DNA from: Arsukibacterium ikkense
GTDB taxonomy: Bacteria; Pseudomonadota; Gammaproteobacteria; Enterobacterales; Alteromonadaceae
DNA length: 64,000 nt
Assembly (NCBI RefSeq): GCF_000987775.1
Contig: NZ_LAHO01000004.1
Span: 62,001 to 126,000 of the forward strand
Direction: 5' to 3'
Every line of letters begins with the position of its first letter. Within the stretch, counting starts at the first letter, position 1. Below the pieces are notes generated by a model. It was not told the DNA's origin, made no database searches, and saw only the letters and a list, made by a program, of their open reading frames with translations. Of the stretch, positions 20,195 through 30,303 are shown in pieces. Both the position numbers and the translations under genes were made by a program.

Positions 20195-21512
20195 CAGTTT
20201 GTTCCTTCTCACTAGCCAATTGCAGTACCAGGCCGTCCAGCGCCGTCACCCTGGCCGTTTGCCCCGGCTGCAGCGGCATTGCGCATCTGGCTTGCCAGCA
20301 TTCGCCCTGTAGCAGCACCCGGCCGGTGCCGGGAAAGCCATCCAGCACCTCGGCCTGGGCGCCAATTATTGCCTCGATGCCAGATACTGTTGCCATTTTT
20401 CGCTTGCGCCAGATATAGCCTAGCATCAGCACCAAAAAGGCGCTGGAAAACAGCGTGACAGACAGTAGTACCGGCCAGGCAATTTGAAATGCTTCCAGAT
20501 CGCTGTCGAGTAAAAATATTGAGCCGAGTACAAAAGCCACCAGCCCACCGAAGCCGAGAATACCGAAGCTGGGCAGCAGGGACTCTGCCAGTAACAGGCC
20601 AATACCGAGCAACAGCAAGCCGAACCCGGCGTAGTTAACCGGCAGCAGCTGAAAAGCAAACAGCGCCAGCAGCAGGCAAATGGCTCCCACTACTCCAGCA
20701 ACCCCGATACCAGGGCTGTAGAACTCCAGTAACAGGCCGTAAATGCCCAGCAGCATCAGGATATAGGCGACGTTGGGGTCGGTTATTGTGGTGATAAAAC
20801 GGGTGCGCCAATCCGGGCTCTGGTCTACCAGCTGTGCATTTTCCAGTACCAGCGGTCCTTGACCAGGGGCAAAGGGCAATACATAGCCATCCAGCCGGGC
20901 TACTAAGGCATGGGGCGTATCGGCGATAAAATCGATCACTTGTTGCGCCAGTGCTTCGCTGGCAGTCAGGGTGGCGGCCTCCCGCACTGCTTGCTCTGCC
21001 CACTCGGCGTTGCGATGCCTGAGTTGTGCCAGGCTGCGGATATAGGCCACAGAATCATTTAATACCTTTTTTTCCATGGCAGCTGGCCCTTGTGGTTTGT
21101 CAGCATCGCTAGGCGCTTGCGCTGGCCCGGCTATTGGCACCGGCGTAGCGGCCCCCAGGCTGGTAGCGCTGGCCATGGCAGCGATATGGCAGGCATAGAG
21201 CAGGTAAGTGCCTGCGCTGGCTGCCCGTGCGCCCTGAGGATAAACCAGGCAGGCCACCGGAATGGGCGAGGCCAGTATCGCCTGATTAATATCCCTGACA
21301 CTGGCGGCCAGGCCGCCTGGGGTATCCAGCGTGATCAGAATAAGGCTTGGTTGTGGTTGTTGGGCGTTGCTACTGTCGATCGCCCGTGTCAGGTAGTCGC
21401 TGATCCCCGGACCGATAGCGCCTTCCACCCTGAGCACGTTAACCACGGAAGACGCCGAGGCCGGAGCTGGCATCAGCATGATGAAGAGCATTATCAGGGC
21501 GAGACGCAACAT
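20187..21512 (-). CDS. NfeD family membrane serine protease (long form)
   Basis: The 441-residue protein is the long NfeD type: signal peptide (residues 1-21), a ClpP/SppA-like protease domain (about 25-210), four or five membrane helices (about 240-360) and a C-terminal NfeD OB-fold domain. The nucleophile serine is expected in [14 protein letters not shown] and the general-base lysine in the [13 protein letters not shown] segment, as in the archaeal PH1510 protease. Its last codons overlap the slipin start, so the two are co-translated. Confidence 0.9.
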   Translation of the reverse strand: MLRLALIMLFIMLMPAPASASSVVNVLRVEGAIGPGISDYLTRAIDSSNAQQPQPSLILITLDTPGGLAASVRDINQAILASPIPVACLVYPQGARAASAGTYLLYACHIAAMASATSLGAATPVPIAGPAQAPSDADKPQGPAAMEKKVLNDSVAYIRSLAQLRHRNAEWAEQAVREAATLTASEALAQQVIDFIADTPHALVARLDGYVLPFAPGQGPLVLENAQLVDQSPDWRTRFITTITDPNVAYILMLLGIYGLLLEFYSPGIGVAGVVGAICLLLALFAFQLLPVNYAGFGLLLLGIGLLLAESLLPSFGILGFGGLVAFVLGSIFLLDSDLEAFQIAWPVLLSVTLFSSAFLVLMLGYIWRKRKMATVSGIEAIIGAQAEVLDGFPGTGRVLLQGECWQARCAMPLQPGQTARVTALDGLVLQLASEKEQTDE

Positions 21513-21719
21513 TATTTTATTGCCTTAACTGTTCATAATTTAAGCATAGCTTGCCGGGCGGATTTCGCCTGTATTGAGCAAAGGCGATATTGTGCCAGAG
21601 CAGTCGATGGCAAGAATTACATCATGTCCCCCGGGTGGTAACATAAAAGGACTGGTATTCTATGCTGGCTTCAAATATCTTTTTCCAGAGAAACACACTT
21701 ACAGATAAAGAGACCGATT

Positions 21720-22151
21720 ATGAAAACGATTGCCTTGGTGGCCCACGATGGCAAAAAAGCCACCTTGTTAGAATGGATTGGCAAGCATAAACAATTTTTT
21801 GCCGACAAGAACCTCATTGCGACCGGCACCACCGGTAAACTGATTAGCGATGCCTTGCAGCAGCCGGTGCAGTGTATGGCCAGCGGCCCGCTGGGGGGCG
21901 ATCAGCAAATTGGTGCCTTAATCGCCGAGCAAAAAATAGACTGGCTGATTTTTTTCTGGGACCCGCTATCATCCCAGCCGCATGACCCTGATGTTAAAGC
22001 GCTAATCCGCTTAGCCGTGGTGTGGAATATTCCGGTGGCCTGTAATCGCGCCACGGCGGACTTTATTATTCACTCCAGTTTATATCAGCAGGATTATCAG
22101 CGTGAAATTCCGGATTTTTCAGTGCACAATCAAAGACTAACAGTAGAGTAA
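21720..22151 (+). CDS. mgsA: methylglyoxal synthase
   Basis: Converts dihydroxyacetone phosphate to methylglyoxal and phosphate, a bypass that relieves sugar-phosphate stress. The 143 residues fit the family length. The phosphate-binding TGTTGKLI, the [14 protein letters not shown] loop, and [18 protein letters not shown] with catalytic Asp and His are all present. It stands alone between nfeD (divergent) and the thioredoxin-like gene. Confidence 0.95.
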   Translation: MKTIALVAHDGKKATLLEWIGKHKQFFADKNLIATGTTGKLISDALQQPVQCMASGPLGGDQQIGALIAEQKIDWLIFFWDPLSSQPHDPDVKALIRLAVVWNIPVACNRATADFIIHSSLYQQDYQREIPDFSVHNQRLTVE

Positions 22152-22256
22152 TTCGCTAAGCTACCAGTAGCTGCTGCTGTTTGCCAGCCAACTGATGTTG
22201 GCAATGACAACGGCAATCAATGCATAATGCTGGCTGGATAAAATATTGGAATTACT

Positions 22257-23069
22257 ATGACTGCTGTAACTGTTGGCCCGCTTGCATTACCAATCACACC
22301 GTTATTACTGCTGATCAGTGTGTTAATGGGGTTGCTGGTGGCGGCCTTGGTGGGGCGTAAATACAAAGTATCGGTTACTGATCCACTGTTAAGTATATTA
22401 CTGGGTAGCCTGCTGTTTGGCCGGTTGGTATTTGTGGCGCGCTTTGCCGGCAGTTATGATTCGCTCTGGCAGATGCTGGATATTCGGGATCGTGGTTTTG
22501 ATCTTAGCGCCAGCCTGCTGGCGGCAGTATGCATTTTATGCTGGTTACTGTGGCGCCGCCGCCAGCAACGCCAGGCACTGCTGGCTGGAGTATTAACAGT
22601 AACCATGTTGTTTGGCGCTTTTAGTTCTGTGATTTATGTCGGCCGCCAACAAGCTATGTTGCCTGAGTTGACACTTCAGCAGCTCAATGGCGACAGTGTT
22701 AATCTGGCCGAGTTGGGCCGTGGCCAGTTAACAGTGGTAAATTTATGGGCTACCTGGTGCCCGCCTTGCCGGCGCGAAATGCCAGTATTGCAGCAAGCTG
22801 AGCAGCAATACCCTGCTGTGCGCTTTGTGTTGCTGAATCAGCGTGAACATCCGGAGCTGGTACAGCAGTATTTACAGCAAGCCGGTTTGGCGTTCCAGCA
22901 TGTGTTGCTGGACAGGCAAGGCCAGCTGGCTACCCAGCTTGGCGCACATGGTTTACCGGTAACCCTGTATTTTGGCGCCGATGGTCAGTTGCTGCAAAGC
23001 CATATGGGCGAATTGTCTGCTGCCAGTCTGGCGCAAAGCCTGCAGCAACTGGGGGCAGGGGCTGAGTAA
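22257..23069 (+). CDS. membrane-anchored TlpA-like thioredoxin with Lgt-like N-terminal helices
   Basis: The 270-residue protein has a hydrophobic N-terminal half (four helices, about 1-125) that resembles the first helices of prolipoprotein diacylglyceryl transferase (DPLLSILLGSLLFGRLVF), followed by a periplasmic thioredoxin/TlpA domain (about 130-268) with active site WATWCPPCRREMP and the cis-Pro motif GLPVTLYF. It probably acts as a periplasmic disulfide reductase or oxidase, fed or held in place by the membrane part. The substrate is unknown. It precedes the iron-uptake genes by 97 bases but need not be linked to them. Confidence 0.85.
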   Translation: MTAVTVGPLALPITPLLLLISVLMGLLVAALVGRKYKVSVTDPLLSILLGSLLFGRLVFVARFAGSYDSLWQMLDIRDRGFDLSASLLAAVCILCWLLWRRRQQRQALLAGVLTVTMLFGAFSSVIYVGRQQAMLPELTLQQLNGDSVNLAELGRGQLTVVNLWATWCPPCRREMPVLQQAEQQYPAVRFVLLNQREHPELVQQYLQQAGLAFQHVLLDRQGQLATQLGAHGLPVTLYFGADGQLLQSHMGELSAASLAQSLQQLGAGAE

Positions 23070-23094
23070 TTTTTTCAAATATAGATCGCAAACG

Positions 23095-23112
23095 TATTGA
23101 GAATAATTCGCG
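23095..23112 (+). promoter_or_regulatory. possible Fur box upstream of the ferric-iron transporter
   Basis: TATTGAGAATAATTCGCG lies 55 bases before the binding-protein start. Its first half TGAGAAT-A-ATT is close to the Fur 7-1-7 consensus TGATAATNATTATCA, the second half is degraded. The gene function makes Fur control likely. Confidence 0.35.
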
Positions 23113-23166
23113 TTTGTGGTTAGATAGCAGCCCTGCATGTTACCCCTGAAGCTGGAGTAGGTTCTG

Positions 23167-24186
23167 ATGCGAATTAAACCAATCTTATTAGTGATAGCCG
23201 CCCTGAGCAGTGCCTTATTAAGCGCTGGCGCAGTGTTTGCCAGTGAAGTTAATATTTACTCTGCCCGCCAGGAAGAATTGATAAAGCCGTTGCTGGATAA
23301 CTTTAGCCGTGATACCGGTATTAAAGTTAATCTGATCACCGGTAAACCCGATGAGCTGATCAGCCGCTTGGTCAGCGAAGGGCGCAACAGCCCGGCAGAC
23401 TTATTAATCAGCACCGATGTTGGCCGCCTCTACCGGGCAAAAACCCAGGGCGTATTACAAAGTATTTCATCTGACGCGTTAAGCAGTGCCATTCCGGCTG
23501 CGCTGCGCGACCCTGCCGGCCACTGGTATGGTTTAACCATGCGCGCCAGGCCCATTATGTATGTGCCGGGAAAAGTGAACCCGGCTGAGTTATCCAGCTA
23601 TGCTGATTTAACCAATCCCAAATGGCGTGGCCGCATTTGCGTGCGCTCGTCCGACAATATTTATAACCAGTCGATGGTGGCGGCGATGATTGCTCAGCAG
23701 GGTGTGGCGGTTACGGAGCAATGGGTGAGGGGCTTTGTGGCTAACTTTGCCAGGCCGCCACGTGGTGGCGACCGGGATCAGATTAGTGCTGCGGCGGCCG
23801 GGGTGTGTGACATTGCTATTGCTAACACCTATTACTTAGGTGGCATGCTGGCTGATCCGGCACTGCGGGCCACGGCAGAAAAAGTGAAGGTATTTTGGCC
23901 TGATCAAGCGGGTAATGGTGTACATATTAATATTTCCGGCGCCGGGGTTGCGACGCATGCGCCCAATAAAGCCAATGCCGTGCGTTTGCTGGAGTATATG
24001 GTAACAGCGCAGGCTCAGGCCTGGTACGCTGAAGCTAATCATGAATATCCGGTGCGGGCCGGTGTCGCGGCCAGTGAGTTGCTGCAGGGGTTAGGTGAGT
24101 TTAGTGCCGATAAGTTGGCTCTTGATAAACTGGGCGAGCTTAACGGTGAGGCGATCCGGCTGATGGACCGCGCGGGTTGGCGCTAG
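23167..24186 (+). CDS. ferric-iron ABC transporter periplasmic binding protein (FbpA/FutA family)
   Basis: Captures Fe3+ in the periplasm and delivers it to the permease. The 339-residue protein has a signal peptide (residues 1-25, cut near VFAS), the class-II binding fold starting VNIYSARQEELIKPLLDNF, and the double tyrosine NTYYLGGM typical of FbpA/FutA iron ligands. It starts a three-gene operon with the permease and ATPase. No Bacterial haem or siderophore features are seen. Confidence 0.92.
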   Translation: MRIKPILLVIAALSSALLSAGAVFASEVNIYSARQEELIKPLLDNFSRDTGIKVNLITGKPDELISRLVSEGRNSPADLLISTDVGRLYRAKTQGVLQSISSDALSSAIPAALRDPAGHWYGLTMRARPIMYVPGKVNPAELSSYADLTNPKWRGRICVRSSDNIYNQSMVAAMIAQQGVAVTEQWVRGFVANFARPPRGGDRDQISAAAAGVCDIAIANTYYLGGMLADPALRATAEKVKVFWPDQAGNGVHINISGAGVATHAPNKANAVRLLEYMVTAQAQAWYAEANHEYPVRAGVAASELLQGLGEFSADKLALDKLGELNGEAIRLMDRAGWR

Positions 24187-24219
24187 TCGACCGCCAGCTG
24201 GTATCAGCAACGAGGTAGT

Positions 24220-25854
24220 ATGCTGTCATTAAAAGCAGATATCTGGCGTTGGTCAGTGTTAATACCGGCATTGCTGCTAGCGATGCCGGTATTGGTCGTT
24301 TTTGGCAGTGTGCTCAGCCCTGATATTGAGGTCTGGCGCCACCTGCGCCAAACCGTGTTGGCCGATTATATTACCAATTCACTATTGCTGGCCTTTGGCA
24401 CCGGAGCCGGCGCTTTACTGATAGGTACCGGCACCGCCTGGCTGGTGAGCCAGTATCAGTTCATCGGCCGGCGAGTGCTGCAATGGTTGTTGTTGCTGCC
24501 GCTCGCCATGCCGGCTTACATTATTGCCTATACCTACACCGGCATGTTCGATTTTGCCGGGCCGCTGCAAAGTGCGTTGCGCAACTATTTTGGCTGGCGC
24601 TATGGTGATTACTGGTTCCCGGAAATTCGCTCGTTAACGGGCGCCATTCTGATGCTATCGCTGGTACTGTATCCCTATGTGTATATGCTGGCGCGTACCG
24701 CGTTTCGCGAACAATCCAGCAGTATGCTTGAAGCCAGCCGTACCCTGGGTTTCAGCCCACGCCAGCATTTCTGGAAAGTGGCATTGCCGCTGGCCCGGCC
24801 GGCCTTACTCACCGGGGTGGCGCTGGCGATGATGGAAGCCTTTGCCGATTATGGCACAGTGCAGTATTTTGGTATTGCCACCTTTACCACCGGCATTTTT
24901 CGTACCTGGTTTGGTATGGGTAGTCAGGGTGGCGCTGCGCAGCTGGCGGCACTGTTAAGCAGTTTTGTGTTGGTCTTACTGGTGCTGGAGCAATGGTCAA
25001 GGCGAAAAATCCGATACTTTTATCAGGGGCAACGCCAGCAAGTCAGCGCTCTGCGCAGCTTACCGGTTGCCCGTCAGTTATTAGTGGCGTTGCTATGCTT
25101 GTTACCGGTATTACTGGGTTTTGTTATTCCGGCCAGCCAACTGGCCAGCTGGGCATTGCCAAACTGGCAGCAATTATTTGCAGCCGATTTTGTCCGCTTG
25201 ATCTGGAATAGCTTTAGTCTGGCTGCGATGGCGGCCATTCTGTCGGTTATGCTGGCACTTTTATTTGCGTATGCCAGTCGCTTGCGGCGTGACCCTTTTG
25301 TAAGGTTGCCGGTGAGAATGGCGGCACTGGGCTATGCCATTCCGGGCACTGTGATTGCCATTGGCGTGATGATCCCGCTGGCCTGGCTGGATAGAAATAT
25401 CGATCTGTTGGCCGAGCAATGGTTTGATATCCGCACCGGCTTGCTGTTGTCGGGTACTTTGTTTGCACTGTTGCTGGCTTATAGTACGCGTTTTCTGGCG
25501 GTGTCGTTGCATAGCGTGGAAGCCGGGTTGGAACGGATTAAACCCAGTATGGATAATGCGGCGCGATCCTTAGGTGCCAGCCCGTTACAAGTATTGCGCC
25601 GGGTACATATACCACTATTGCGTGGCAGTGTATTAACCGCGCTGATGCTGGTGTTTGTTGATGTGTTAAAAGAACTGCCGGCCACGCTTATTTTGCGGCC
25701 CTTTAACTTTAATACGCTGGCGGTACGCACCTATGAGCTGGCTTCCGATGAGCGGTTGGCCGATGCCGCTTTGCCTGCGTTAGCCATTGTGTGTGTGAGT
25801 ATTATTCCGGTTATTTTGTTGTCACGGACGCTGGACGCCAGCAGAGGATCTTAA
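24220..25854 (+). CDS. ferric-iron ABC transporter permease (fused FbpB type)
   Basis: Inner-membrane channel of the iron importer. The 544-residue protein contains two fused BPD permease modules of about six helices each. Each has an EAA-loop that docks the ATPase: EASRTLGFSPRQHFWKVALP in the first half and NAARSLGASPLQVLRRVHIP in the second. ATG 33 bases after the binding-protein gene; two bases before the ATPase gene. Confidence 0.93.
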   Translation: MLSLKADIWRWSVLIPALLLAMPVLVVFGSVLSPDIEVWRHLRQTVLADYITNSLLLAFGTGAGALLIGTGTAWLVSQYQFIGRRVLQWLLLLPLAMPAYIIAYTYTGMFDFAGPLQSALRNYFGWRYGDYWFPEIRSLTGAILMLSLVLYPYVYMLARTAFREQSSSMLEASRTLGFSPRQHFWKVALPLARPALLTGVALAMMEAFADYGTVQYFGIATFTTGIFRTWFGMGSQGGAAQLAALLSSFVLVLLVLEQWSRRKIRYFYQGQRQQVSALRSLPVARQLLVALLCLLPVLLGFVIPASQLASWALPNWQQLFAADFVRLIWNSFSLAAMAAILSVMLALLFAYASRLRRDPFVRLPVRMAALGYAIPGTVIAIGVMIPLAWLDRNIDLLAEQWFDIRTGLLLSGTLFALLLAYSTRFLAVSLHSVEAGLERIKPSMDNAARSLGASPLQVLRRVHIPLLRGSVLTALMLVFVDVLKELPATLILRPFNFNTLAVRTYELASDERLADAALPALAIVCVSIIPVILLSRTLDASRGS

Positions 25855-25856
25855 GC

Positions 25857-26894
25857 ATGTTAGTTCTGGATAAGCTGGCAGTGGCCTATGGCCCGCATGT
25901 GGTGGTGAAAGATGTCAGCCTGGCCCTGGCCGAAGGCCAGATTGGTTGCCTGGTTGGCCCATCGGGTTGTGGTAAAACCACCTTACTGCGTGCGATCGCC
26001 GGCTTTGAGCCAGCTGCCAGTGGCAGTATCAGCCTGCAACAGCAGGTAGTCAGTGATCAGCATACGCAGCTGGCCACCGAGCAGCGCCGGGTAGGTATGG
26101 TATTTCAGGATTTCGCGTTATTTCCGCATTTGTCCGTGGCCGATAATATCAGCTTTGGTTTACAGGGCCAGAGCCAGACATTTAAGCAAGACAAGGTAAA
26201 GCAATTGCTGCACCTGGTGGGGTTGCCTGATTTAGCCAGCCGCTATCCGCATCAGTTGTCCGGCGGTCAGCAACAACGGGTGGCGCTGGCCCGCGCCTTA
26301 GCGCCAGAGCCACAGGTATTATTGCTGGATGAACCTTTCTCCAGCCTGGACGCCGAATTGCGCGAGGCGTTAGCCCGCGACATTCGTCATATATTGCAGC
26401 AGCTGCGTATTACCGCCGTTATGGTGACTCATGATCAGTTTGAAGCCTTTACCATGGCCGATATGGTAGGGGTAATGCAGCACGGTAAATTACAACAATG
26501 GGCCACGCCTTACGAGTTGTACCACAAGCCTGCCAGCCGTTTTGTTGCTGATTTTGTTGGCCGTGGCGTACTGTTACCCGGTGAAATGCTGGATGCCGGG
26601 CGGGTAAAAACCTGTTTAGGTATTTTTAACCAGCGTTATCTGCAAAATGCCAGCAGTGGTGACAAGGTTGATGTGTTAATTCGCCCGGACGACGTAGTAC
26701 ATGATGATGCCAGTGGTATTACGGCCAAAGTGCTGGAGAAATCGTTTCGCGGCTCTCACATCTTGTACACGTTGGCGCTGGGCGGTGGTGAGCAGGTATA
26801 TTGTCTGGCGCTTAGCCACCATAACCATGCTATTGACGAGCAAATTGGCATCCGGCTCGATTTAGATCACCTGGTGCTATTTCCGCGTATCTAA
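25857..26894 (+). CDS. ferric-iron ABC transporter ATP-binding protein (FbpC type)
   Basis: Energises the importer. The 345-residue protein has Walker A GPSGCGKTT, Q-loop VFQDFALFPHL, signature LSGGQQQR, Walker B LLLDEPFSSLD, H-loop VTHDQFEAF, and a C-terminal TOBE/FbpC regulatory region with RPDDVVHDD. The ATG at 25857 directly follows the permease stop with AGAGGA upstream; the frame is open further back inside the permease gene but that is not the start. Confidence 0.93.
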   Translation: MLVLDKLAVAYGPHVVVKDVSLALAEGQIGCLVGPSGCGKTTLLRAIAGFEPAASGSISLQQQVVSDQHTQLATEQRRVGMVFQDFALFPHLSVADNISFGLQGQSQTFKQDKVKQLLHLVGLPDLASRYPHQLSGGQQQRVALARALAPEPQVLLLDEPFSSLDAELREALARDIRHILQQLRITAVMVTHDQFEAFTMADMVGVMQHGKLQQWATPYELYHKPASRFVADFVGRGVLLPGEMLDAGRVKTCLGIFNQRYLQNASSGDKVDVLIRPDDVVHDDASGITAKVLEKSFRGSHILYTLALGGGEQVYCLALSHHNHAIDEQIGIRLDLDHLVLFPRI

Positions 26895-26912
26895 TTACCA
26901 CAATGGCATTGG

Positions 26913-27653
26913 CTATGATTGTGGCAGTAAGGCATCAATAATTTGCTGATACTGACCAGATGTCCTGAGCTGTTGTAAGCCCAGATTAAAGCGTTCTATC
27001 CGCTGCTGATTGGCCGGGTCTTTCTTTGATAAAATTAAGTACATTGGTCGCTGCTCCAGTGCCGGCATTAACCAGTCCAGCTGCTGTTGATGCTGCGGTA
27101 AGGTATTTTCCAGTAAATACAGGCCGTTCAGTAAATCTGCAGGTACCAAATCTACCCGTTGCCGCGCCAGCATTGCCAGTGCCTGCTCATCGGTGGCAAC
27201 CTGAATTGTTTGCATTCCGCTTTCCAGTAAACCCGCGGGCTGCTCATAACCCTGCACCAAGCCAAGCCGCCGATGCTGACTGGCAAGATCCTGAAAATTG
27301 CGATACGTGATGGTGTCTGCTTTTCGTTTAAACAATACGATTTGGTTAGCATAAAGCGGTTGAGAATAATAAAAATGGGCTGCGCGTTGTTCGCTGTACC
27401 AGGCCGCGACCAGACCAGTGTAGTTGCCTTGCTGGCTTTCATGCAGGGCACGGGCAAAGGGCAGAAACTCGATTTCTACCTTAACTCTTTGCAAGGCAAA
27501 AGCCTGCCGGATAATTTCAATAGTGGCACCTTGCTGGGCCAGTTGCTCGCCATAATGCGGATAATAATTGCTGCTGGCCAGCCGGATATCTTCGGCGCGT
27601 GCTGTGCTGCAAAAAAGCAGCATTAATATCAGTAAGCTGAATAGTTTTACCAT
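26913..27653 (-). CDS. periplasmic solute-binding protein, SBP_bac_3-like
   Basis: A 246-residue exported protein with a signal peptide (residues 1-20, cut after ARA) and the family-3 solute-binding fold (YYPHYGEQLAQQGATIEIIRQAF, then two lobes). No transporter genes adjoin it: it is a lone gene convergent with the iron ATPase. Such orphan proteins in Alteromonadales are common and may act in sensing or be amino-acid binding. The ligand cannot be told from sequence. Confidence 0.8.
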   Translation of the reverse strand: MVKLFSLLILMLLFCSTARAEDIRLASSNYYPHYGEQLAQQGATIEIIRQAFALQRVKVEIEFLPFARALHESQQGNYTGLVAAWYSEQRAAHFYYSQPLYANQIVLFKRKADTITYRNFQDLASQHRRLGLVQGYEQPAGLLESGMQTIQVATDEQALAMLARQRVDLVPADLLNGLYLLENTLPQHQQQLDWLMPALEQRPMYLILSKKDPANQQRIERFNLGLQQLRTSGQYQQIIDALLPQS

Positions 27654-27761
27654 TATATCGCGAAGCCTGAGTTACACCCTTATGAATTCAGTGTTGCATA
27701 TTCGGTGGCTAAATCGAGTGGCAGACTGAACAAATCAGCTAAATATCAGATTTTTATCAGA

Positions 27762-27796
27762 GAATAAAAAGGGACACCCTATCGAAGCGGCATCCC
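27762..27796 (-). terminator. probable terminator of the MetX-like lipoprotein gene
   Basis: On the minus strand GGGATGCC...GGTGTCCC pairs (GGGA/TCCC and CC/GG with a small internal loop) and runs into TTTTTATT. It lies 26 bases beyond the stop at 27822. Confidence 0.5.
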
Positions 27797-27821
27797 GTCC
27801 AGGAACGATAACCTTGTTGCT

Positions 27822-28991
27822 TTATTCTTTTGCTAAAAAAGTTTGAATGGTATCGGCTACGGCTGTGATGCCTACTACGCCATCCAGGTGTCCCCAAATA
27901 CCCGGTATTTCGGCGTATTCAACCTGCTTGCCTGCCGCACGCATGGCTTCCACACTGGCTTTTGCCATTTCTGGCAACAGCAACTGGTCACCGCTGGCGG
28001 GTAAAAACAGGGTTTTGGCCTGCACCCGGCTCAGGGCCTGCTGCCAGTTGTCACCCATGCCGGCGCGATACAGCTGCGATGCGCGCACCAGGTACAAAAT
28101 ATGGTTGGCGTCCTGCAATTCTGCACGCAGTTTGGCGTGGGCCATTAGCTGGTCCCAGGCAGAAAAGCTGGCCAGAATATCGCGATGCGCCGCTTTATCG
28201 GTGTTGGGTGCCGGGTAGCGCATATTAAAGCCGGTGGGGTACACCGCATCCTGAATAATATAGGCCAGGGCGGTGGTTAAACCTTGCTCTGGCTGGCCAT
28301 GCTGATAATAGTCACCGCCGCGCCAGGCGGGGTCTTGTTTAATCGGGTAGGCCCAACGCTCTAAGCGCACTGCAGCCCAGGCATCGATATAGGCGCTGCC
28401 AATCACTGGTATTAACCGTTCAACCCGCTCAGGATAGCGAGTAGCCCATTCAATCGCTTGAAACGAACCCATCGAGCCGCCAATAACCGCGTGCAGTTTA
28501 TTAATACCCAGGCTGTCAAGCAGGGCTTTTTGCACTTCAACAAAATCGCCGATGGTCACCACCGGAAAGCTTAAACCATAAGGCTTGCCGGTAGCCGGGT
28601 TAACCGTCGCCGGACCGGTGGTAATGACATTAGGGTCAAACACATTAGCATTAACCAGAGTATCGACACTGATGACATAAAATTTAGTGGTATCAATGGC
28701 TTTGCCAGGGCCAATAATGGCATCCCAGTAACCGGGAGCCGTGTCTGTTTCGCTATACTTACCAGCAGCATGGGAAGTGCCAGAGAAAAAGTGGGTAATC
28801 AGTATCACATTCGACTTATCGGCATTAAGCTCACCGTAGGCTTCCCAGCCCACTTTAACCGGGCTGATAACTGCGCCATTTTCTGTTTTAAAGCTTTTAA
28901 TCTCAAAGGCCTGCTTGTCAACCAGCATGGCCTGGCTGTTGCAGCCAGCCAGTAGCAACCCCAGTAGTAATAACGTGCTTAACAGTCTCAT
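27822..28991 (-). CDS. MetX-like alpha/beta-hydrolase lipoprotein
   Basis: The 389-residue protein has a lipoprotein signal (LLLAGC lipobox near residue 17) followed by the homoserine-acetyltransferase-type alpha/beta hydrolase fold. The nucleophile elbow GGSMGSFQAIEW, the acid region LPASGDQLLLPEM and the terminal histidine GHLDGV keep the catalytic triad. MetX enzymes are cytoplasmic, so a lipid-anchored form points to a hydrolase or acyltransferase working in the envelope. It is 10 bases downstream of a GntP-type permease and probably shares its transcript. The substrate is unknown. Confidence 0.82.
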   Translation of the reverse strand: MRLLSTLLLLGLLLAGCNSQAMLVDKQAFEIKSFKTENGAVISPVKVGWEAYGELNADKSNVILITHFFSGTSHAAGKYSETDTAPGYWDAIIGPGKAIDTTKFYVISVDTLVNANVFDPNVITTGPATVNPATGKPYGLSFPVVTIGDFVEVQKALLDSLGINKLHAVIGGSMGSFQAIEWATRYPERVERLIPVIGSAYIDAWAAVRLERWAYPIKQDPAWRGGDYYQHGQPEQGLTTALAYIIQDAVYPTGFNMRYPAPNTDKAAHRDILASFSAWDQLMAHAKLRAELQDANHILYLVRASQLYRAGMGDNWQQALSRVQAKTLFLPASGDQLLLPEMAKASVEAMRAAGKQVEYAEIPGIWGHLDGVVGITAVADTIQTFLAKE

Positions 28992-29001
28992 TTAATCTTC
29001 C

Positions 29002-30303
29002 TTAAAACCATTGAAATAATATGATAGCCAATACCACACCCAGCACCGGCATCAGCACACTGACCACCGCCATCGGCCAGTAGGCATTCTGGTGCGTTTC
29101 GCCACAGATAGCACGAATAGTGGTGACCACGTAGCCGTTATGCGGCAGTGAGTCGAGCGCACCCGATGAAATAGCCACTACCCGGTGTAGCTGCTCGGCA
29201 TCGACGCCGCGGTCTAAATAAGTGGGCGCAATTTCCGGCAGGGCGATGGCCTGGCCACCGGAGGCTGAGCCGGTTAAACCGGCAATAGCACTGACGGCTA
29301 CTGCCGCGCCGACCAGTTCCGGGCCTGGCAGGTGCGTCATATAGTCCACTACACTGCTAAAGGCGGGTGTTAGTTTGGCCACACTGCCAAAACCGACTAC
29401 CGCTGCCGTGTTACCAATAGCCAGTAAGGCGCCCAGCACTCCTTCGTTGGTGGCAGCAGCCGGGTTGGCCAGAAAGCGAAAGTTCAGCAGGTATAAACTC
29501 ACTACCCCACCGGCCAGGGCAATAATTAACGCTGCTTGCTGCAGGCTGTCGTGCAGTAAAAAAGAGGTAATCAGCACCACCAACAACGGAATTAAACCCG
29601 TTACCCAGTGCGGCAGCGGTTTATCGGTGAGCGTTGGATCGCTGGCGCGCTGAATAAACTGCTCACCCTTTTTTACGGCATTTTTAATCATCCACATCAG
29701 GCTGAAATAGCCGCCGACTGCCATAAAGATGGCGACGACGATGCTGACTTGCCAGCCGGCGTAAGGGGTGGTGCCAAGATAGGCTATCGGGATCCAGTTC
29801 TGAATTTCCGGCGAGCCGGCCGAGGTCATGGTAAAGGTAACGGAGCCCAGCGCCAGCGCAGCCGGGATAAAGCGCCTGGGTAAGTTAGCGCCTTTAAATA
29901 AACTCACTGCCATCGGGTAGGCTGAAAACGCCACCACAAACAAACTAACCCCACCGTAAGTTAACACCGCACAGGCCAGCACTATGGCCAATACCGCTCG
30001 GGTATGACCGAGCCGTTTAACAATGGCCAGCGCCACCGCATCGGCCGCGCCGGTGTGCTCCATTAATTTACCAAAGATAGAACCTAGCAAAAACATCAGA
30101 AACCAGGCCGCGACAAAGGCGGCAAAGCCATTCATGTAACCATGAACAAAATCAATTTTATCAGTAACTTGCCAAAATGGGATACCATTAGTGGCGGCGA
30201 CCAGCAAGGCGCATAGCGGTGCAGTAATAAATAAATTAAAACCCCGCATGGTAAACACTATAAGCAGGCCTAAACCCAGCAGTAAGCCAAAGATACTTAA
30301 CAT
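29002..30303 (-). CDS. GntP/DsdX family permease
   Basis: Inner-membrane proton symporter of the GntP family, which carries gluconate, D-serine or hydroxybutyrate-like acids. From the ATG at 30303 (MLSIFGLLLGL) the protein is 433 residues with about 12 helices and GntP motifs such as SGSASGGQAIALPEIAPTYL and GALDSLPHNGYVVTTI. The longer frame to 30435 has no membrane or family sequence and is rejected. Its neighbours, a lipoprotein hydrolase and a divergent TonB receptor, suggest uptake and breakdown of one shared compound. Confidence 0.87.
   Translation of the reverse strand: MLSIFGLLLGLGLLIVFTMRGFNLFITAPLCALLVAATNGIPFWQVTDKIDFVHGYMNGFAAFVAAWFLMFLLGSIFGKLMEHTGAADAVALAIVKRLGHTRAVLAIVLACAVLTYGGVSLFVVAFSAYPMAVSLFKGANLPRRFIPAALALGSVTFTMTSAGSPEIQNWIPIAYLGTTPYAGWQVSIVVAIFMAVGGYFSLMWMIKNAVKKGEQFIQRASDPTLTDKPLPHWVTGLIPLLVVLITSFLLHDSLQQAALIIALAGGVVSLYLLNFRFLANPAAATNEGVLGALLAIGNTAAVVGFGSVAKLTPAFSSVVDYMTHLPGPELVGAAVAVSAIAGLTGSASGGQAIALPEIAPTYLDRGVDAEQLHRVVAISSGALDSLPHNGYVVTTIRAICGETHQNAYWPMAVVSVLMPVLGVVLAIILFQWF

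Noticed and set aside
26898-26924. CCACAAT/ATTGTGG hairpin after the iron ATPase gene as a terminator
   Set aside because: Long loop and no T run; it lies in the end of the convergent gene.
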